From Coriobacteriia bacterium (GTDB taxonomy: Bacteria; Actinomycetota; Coriobacteriia; Coriobacteriales; UBA8131), in assembly GCA_009784945.1 (NCBI GenBank), contig WQXH01000001.1, positions 87,257-151,256 of the forward strand: 64,000 bases of DNA, given 5' to 3'. The notes beneath the pieces were generated by a model. The model was not told the DNA's origin and did no database searches. It saw only the letters and a list, made by a program, of their open reading frames with translations. The translations under genes and the position numbers were made by a program. Positions within the stretch are counted from its first letter, which is position 1; each line of letters starts with the position of its first letter. Shown one piece after another: positions 61,101 to 64,000 of this stretch.

Positions 61101-64000
61101 GAACTTCACTTGACAACTGTAGGCTCTTGTTAACACCCTTGACTGTTCTGGTCATTGCTGACATCACTTCGCCCGTCGTGGCAGTTCCGTTTGAAATGTT
61201 TTCCTTCAGATTTTTCGTGAACACCTTTGCAGATTGAAGAATCTGTCCACCAAGAGAGCTTATTCGAATGTCAGCTTCTAGAACCTTATTGTATGTCTTA
61301 TTGTCTAGTTCCAGCTTCCCCTCTTCTGCCATCTGTATAATGCGCTGAAAGCCTTGACTGTTGTTAATCTCAACAGGCTCACCCCTCACAGCAGCATCAA
61401 TCATGTCTTTTAGTTCAGCAAGAGAGTGCTCTTCAACCCAGGTCTCCGCAAATTTCCTCTGTCTTTCATTTTCGACAGCCTCATACTCAACGGTTCCATC
61501 TGTATTTTTCTTGCTTTGTGAAGTCTTCTTCTTTCCTGTCTTGCCCATGGGGTCAGCCACTATTTCGCCGTTTTCTTTTTCTGCCTTCGCTCTCTCTTTT
61601 TGCTCCTCACCTTTGATGCCTTGTTCCTCGCTTGACTTGGTGCCAGGCTTGTTTTCGGGAGTTGAGCCTGGGGCCGACTCACATTGAGCTGGAGTCGGCT
61701 CTGATTCTTTTACGGACTCAGAAGGCGTCCCATCTTTAGTTTTCATTGATTCAACGTATGACTGAGCGTCTTCAACCAGCATCTTGGCCCTGGTTGGTGA
61801 CATGTCGGCTATTTCAGCAACATCTGCCTCAAAGGTTGAGAGCTGGTGCATTCTTTCACCCCTGGTGAGGGTGTTATCTGCCCTTAAGGCTTGAGCCATT
61901 GGCTCTATGAGCGCGCTAGCCTCAGAGATATAATCTGGCTTAGCGCCCATAGCGTCTCCTTTCGTATTTGGATTATCAACAGCGGGTTTGTTTTCATGAC
62001 GCAGCTCAGTTGGCTCCGCTCCTTGCTGAGAAGCCTCATTTTCCAGCCTCGCTTGCTCAGCCTCAAATATCTGCCTAATCTCTTCGTCTGAAACAGTGCG
62101 ACCATGCTCTTGCGGAGCCGTCTCAGCTGTGTCACCTATGTTAATAGACTTTGTTTGGTCTACGTAGTTTTGAATCTCTTGAAAATATGCACGTTGGTCA
62201 CCAAGCTCCCACCCGTCGATGCTGCCAACCAGCGTGGTTTCAACCTCTGCAACGAGCTCCTTGGCCTCCTTCGGCGTGTAAGCTGGATCAGCTTCTATAG
62301 TCTCCTTAAACCTTGGGAGTAATTCTCTTATCCGAGTTTTATAGTCATTTGTTGTGTCTTTACCTTTTTCAAACATTTGATCAATGAGAGGATATGCGTC
62401 AACTTTCGTGTCTCCGTCAACTTTCACAGGGGCATCGACACCAGCCTTTAGATTCGCTCTCACTGTTCCAGCACCAGTGATGCCACCAGCTACAGCCAAG
62501 CCTGTGACTCCACCGAGCAGCCCAGCGTAGACAGCCTCGTCCTTGTTAAACACACCGCCTTGTGCCTCATTTCTAAGACCATAATTAGTGGACTCAACTG
62601 CCGCATTAACTGCCCCAGCCTCACCACCGTGCATAGCTATATTGCTTGCTGCTTGCCTGGCTGTTTGCTTGAGCCCAGCCCTGCCAGCAACTGCCGCACC
62701 CTTAAGTGGCTTTCCGAGAATTGGAACCATTGATGCTATATCTAGACCAGTAGCAGTTGCTTCAAGACCTAGCTGAGCAGCAGTTTGTGACTCCCTACTG
62801 AAGAGATTTGCATTGCCACTCCTTGCTTCATTGGCATAATCCACAATGTTTTCGTAGTTCGGCGACAAGGTATACCCTGCCCGAGCATCGCCAGCATTGG
62901 CGTGAATATCACCTGGTATATAGCCAATGCCGAGTATCCCTAGCATCACGTCCCTTGGAAATGAGCCTTCTGGTGCCCAGACATTAGTACCAGGGTTCGC
63001 TGTTAAACCCTTGTCAGCGAGTTGCATAACATTGTCCATCCCAAACCGCCAAGCATGTCCCATTCTTTGGGTCAGAGATCCATCTTTACTCAACTCTTTT
63101 CTCGCCTCAGCGGCAAGTTGATTGTCATTTGCCCATTCTTGGATCCCTTCTCCGTACACGCGGGAGAAGTTTTCTAAGTTAAACTGCTGGGAATTTCGTG
63201 CATCAGCCAGGTGCGCCCTTCCAAGTTCAGCAGCGTTATACTCAGGGCGGTAACCAGTCTCTTTTTCGTAGATGGAAGCTGCTTGAAGTCTTTGCTCTGG
63301 AGTAACGGAGTGGTCATTTGGCCAAACTCCAAACTGCTCCTTGAAAGCTCTTTCTGCTGCATCTGCCTGTGCATATTCATTTTTCAGTTGCTCGTCGAAT
63401 GGTGCTCGTGGCTTCCCCATCATCACTTCGTACCATATCTCACTGTCGGTCGCATTTGGTCGCTTTTTTTTGATAGAAGAAAAAGCTTGGTCTGCCAGCA
63501 CTCCAGCCTGTTCCTCTGTGAGGTCTACAGTCTCTCCTTTGGCAGTGCCAATAAGGCCGAGCGTGTTTGCGCTCGCGCTGCCCGAGCCTCTCCTGCCCTC
63601 TCCTGCCATACCTTGAGTAAGCCTGATTGCTGTCTCTCTGTTCTGGCGATAGTAATCATTTGGGTTCGCTGACGGGCCCAGCGTACCTTGACCAATTTGA
63701 GGTTCAACTTGCTGCCTGATTAGTTCCTCGACGCTTGCTCCTGGCTGATTTGCTCCCACCATCTGGTCAAACGCTAAATTGTGTTTCGTTTGCCTTTGAT
63801 AGATTGGGTTTTCTTCGAGTGTGGTAACGTCTCTAGCCATCTGCCTTATAGGTTCACTCATATCTGGTGCTACAGGCTTGTTAAAGAACTGACTAGTGTA
63901 GTCAGCCCTTGAGTTTTGTATTGCGAACGGGCTCCTGTCTACATACCTCGGTTGCTCTCGTTCCCAGCGCTCCCTAGCCACAGCCAGCGCGGCATCTACG
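58189..64000 (-). CDS. Giant phage internal virion/large polyvalent-like protein (>1930 aa), 5' truncated by window edge
   Basis: Frame open past GTG 63981 to the window edge (VDAALAVARERWEREQ...). Position next to portal and mixed helical/low-complexity regions are typical of ejected internal proteins. Confidence 0.6.
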   Translation of the reverse strand, partial: VDAALAVARERWEREQPRYVDRSPFAIQNSRADYTSQFFNKPVAPDMSEPIRQMARDVTTLEENPIYQRQTKHNLAFDQMVGANQPGASVEELIRQQVEPQIGQGTLGPSANPNDYYRQNRETAIRLTQGMAGEGRRGSGSASANTLGLIGTAKGETVDLTEEQAGVLADQAFSSIKKKRPNATDSEIWYEVMMGKPRAPFDEQLKNEYAQADAAERAFKEQFGVWPNDHSVTPEQRLQAASIYEKETGYRPEYNAAELGRAHLADARNSQQFNLENFSRVYGEGIQEWANDNQLAAEARKELSKDGSLTQRMGHAWRFGMDNVMQLADKGLTANPGTNVWAPEGSFPRDVMLGILGIGYIPGDIHANAGDARAGYTLSPNYENIVDYANEARSGNANLFSRESQTAAQLGLEATATGLDIASMVPILGKPLKGAAVAGRAGLKQTARQAASNIAMHGGEAGAVNAAVESTNYGLRNEAQGGVFNKDEAVYAGLLGGVTGLAVAGGITGAGTVRANLKAGVDAPVKVDGDTKVDAYPLIDQMFEKGKDTTNDYKTRIRELLPRFKETIEADPAYTPKEAKELVAEVETTLVGSIDGWELGDQRAYFQEIQNYVDQTKSINIGDTAETAPQEHGRTVSDEEIRQIFEAEQARLENEASQQGAEPTELRHENKPAVDNPNTKGDAMGAKPDYISEASALIEPMAQALRADNTLTRGERMHQLSTFEADVAEIADMSPTRAKMLVEDAQSYVESMKTKDGTPSESVKESEPTPAQCESAPGSTPENKPGTKSSEEQGIKGEEQKERAKAEKENGEIVADPMGKTGKKKTSQSKKNTDGTVEYEAVENERQRKFAETWVEEHSLAELKDMIDAAVRGEPVEINNSQGFQRIIQMAEEGKLELDNKTYNKVLEADIRISSLGGQILQSAKVFTKNLKENISNGTATTGEVMSAMTRTVKGVNKSLQLSSEVLSDARAISDGYKPLLEERQRLWTEIEAEASIKSSKDLSGIRKRATEIEKSIRQQDAARHAWFAKVIDDSGMKKSEKKNALYDYIQQQGIYLHSWVDMSLLSSPAGRIFDQLNGWQVAFEENLPLTRAINLNFAKWIATKGGQLTIDVTNSKGDVIGTRKVQPAGHIGVPRGLEGAAAVRYGVQEAFAEGSRAMADRAALRTKGDSRKSKVKHNTAAGAVMREITTYVTQLGDMPIRGMSRSFAIAWYKDANMTIEQAYLKSLVDPDGIVPIFEEKMYFEQGLGTVNYSLSGIVRKGLNELLEKVPASGFAKENAVKTVERALFGYWNVQVRVGMRGLSRASLGIAKFGKAMLSTKEGSLERALEVRRAVVDCKSGLEVGALGFFAGIVGMVTGAMPDSDEEIALWEAEGRKPYSIKVGDTYLELARHLGGFATPFIVYSTLGDGVKRGHSPEKIIVDATIASIDSFGSFSGAENLLKATKDISHFLSNIEQGPPRGLQTFAAGMIKMQIPFGSFINQSTSLADPYQRYSNVPINNEVPWSKDNITSWLAGLAATSVKGVGGRFFMPIKQDSIGQELTNFDRFRMFTIASLNVNDDHPVLENARRLHSLNLPVMPSNRPIVANDADGNRINLDTKEQHAVYSAVGMNAMHRLDMLVRSDEWEEMTPEEQQKAWLKARDENKGAVVAETLQRLGVSNVEGISTTYDYSDSLSEEDLAVLRAYRLLDTDDQGKWLEDNTNNFTYLRATWNNKELLDQLTEADRNLQYTNSLAYQLAAAEVNLIYDIDPRLQELYRSINLTEWRELKDEDYELYERLLWYDTLRAGKGCSRKDSNHNKNKYYETKGSRDGSGVSGGGRRGSGGGGGSTRYHVPSLSDLKLEQFFPKGKGKQSFSETTSKKPNAPITLDYSKPTVSAGKGMKIEPMNFQNTASTVKYKKGETSQPVTDTNYMRLAKGGSAQSSFKTGYTAGGVRI

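Larger units (their letters stand above)
35109..64000. mobile_element. Prophage/phage-like element, left boundary approximate, right end outside the window
   Basis: Contiguous phage replication, recombination, packaging (TerL) and virion (portal, tail) genes after chromosomal comEB. Confidence 0.85.

Noticed and set aside
35109-64000. Plasmid or ICE interpretation
   Set aside because: TerL, portal-like and tail genes indicate a phage; no relaxase or T4SS genes seen. An extrachromosomal phage-plasmid state cannot be excluded, because no integrase is visible.

Overview
The window has two parts. Positions 1 to about 35.1 kb are an ordinary bacterial chromosome segment. Its gene families and ChW-repeat surface proteins suggest a Coriobacteriia-like actinobacterium, but that is inference. 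Recognisable genes are fakA-like DAK2 (5' truncated), recG, rsmD, coaD, csp, queH-queA-tgt, secD-secF, a membrane Rossmann/RyR-domain protein, a repeat-rich surface protein, a recJ-recQ fusion, relA/spoT, nadE, an EamA transporter, an aldolase, metG, tRNA-Leu(CAA), coaE, uvrB, a ChW-repeat L,D-transpeptidase and a dCMP deaminase. From about 35.1 kb to the window end lies a prophage or phage-like element. It has a noncoding region with at least 12 copies of the 7-mer YGTAACR, an array of small accessory ORFs, and replication/recombination genes (SF3/D5-like helicase, PrimPol, YqaJ, Sak4-like ATPase, SSB-like protein with a DEIPF tail, NinG-like protein). TerL follows on the + strand. Convergent minus-strand virion genes include a probable portal protein, FnIII tail proteins and a giant protein of at least 1930 aa. 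No integrase, repressor, major capsid protein or CRISPR array was recognised. The main leads are: the YGTAACR iteron-like cluster; a 20-bp TTTTC-N10-GAAAA operator-like element repeated upstream of early genes and again at an inserted plus-strand cassette; an unlisted 53-aa lipoprotein-like ORF; a UPF0102/YraN-like ORF interrupted by one in-frame TGA; a phage-encoded M20/M42-like metallopeptidase with all metal ligands apparently intact; a cluster of paralogous mini zinc-finger proteins; and a conserved ChW triplet module shared by two host surface proteins.
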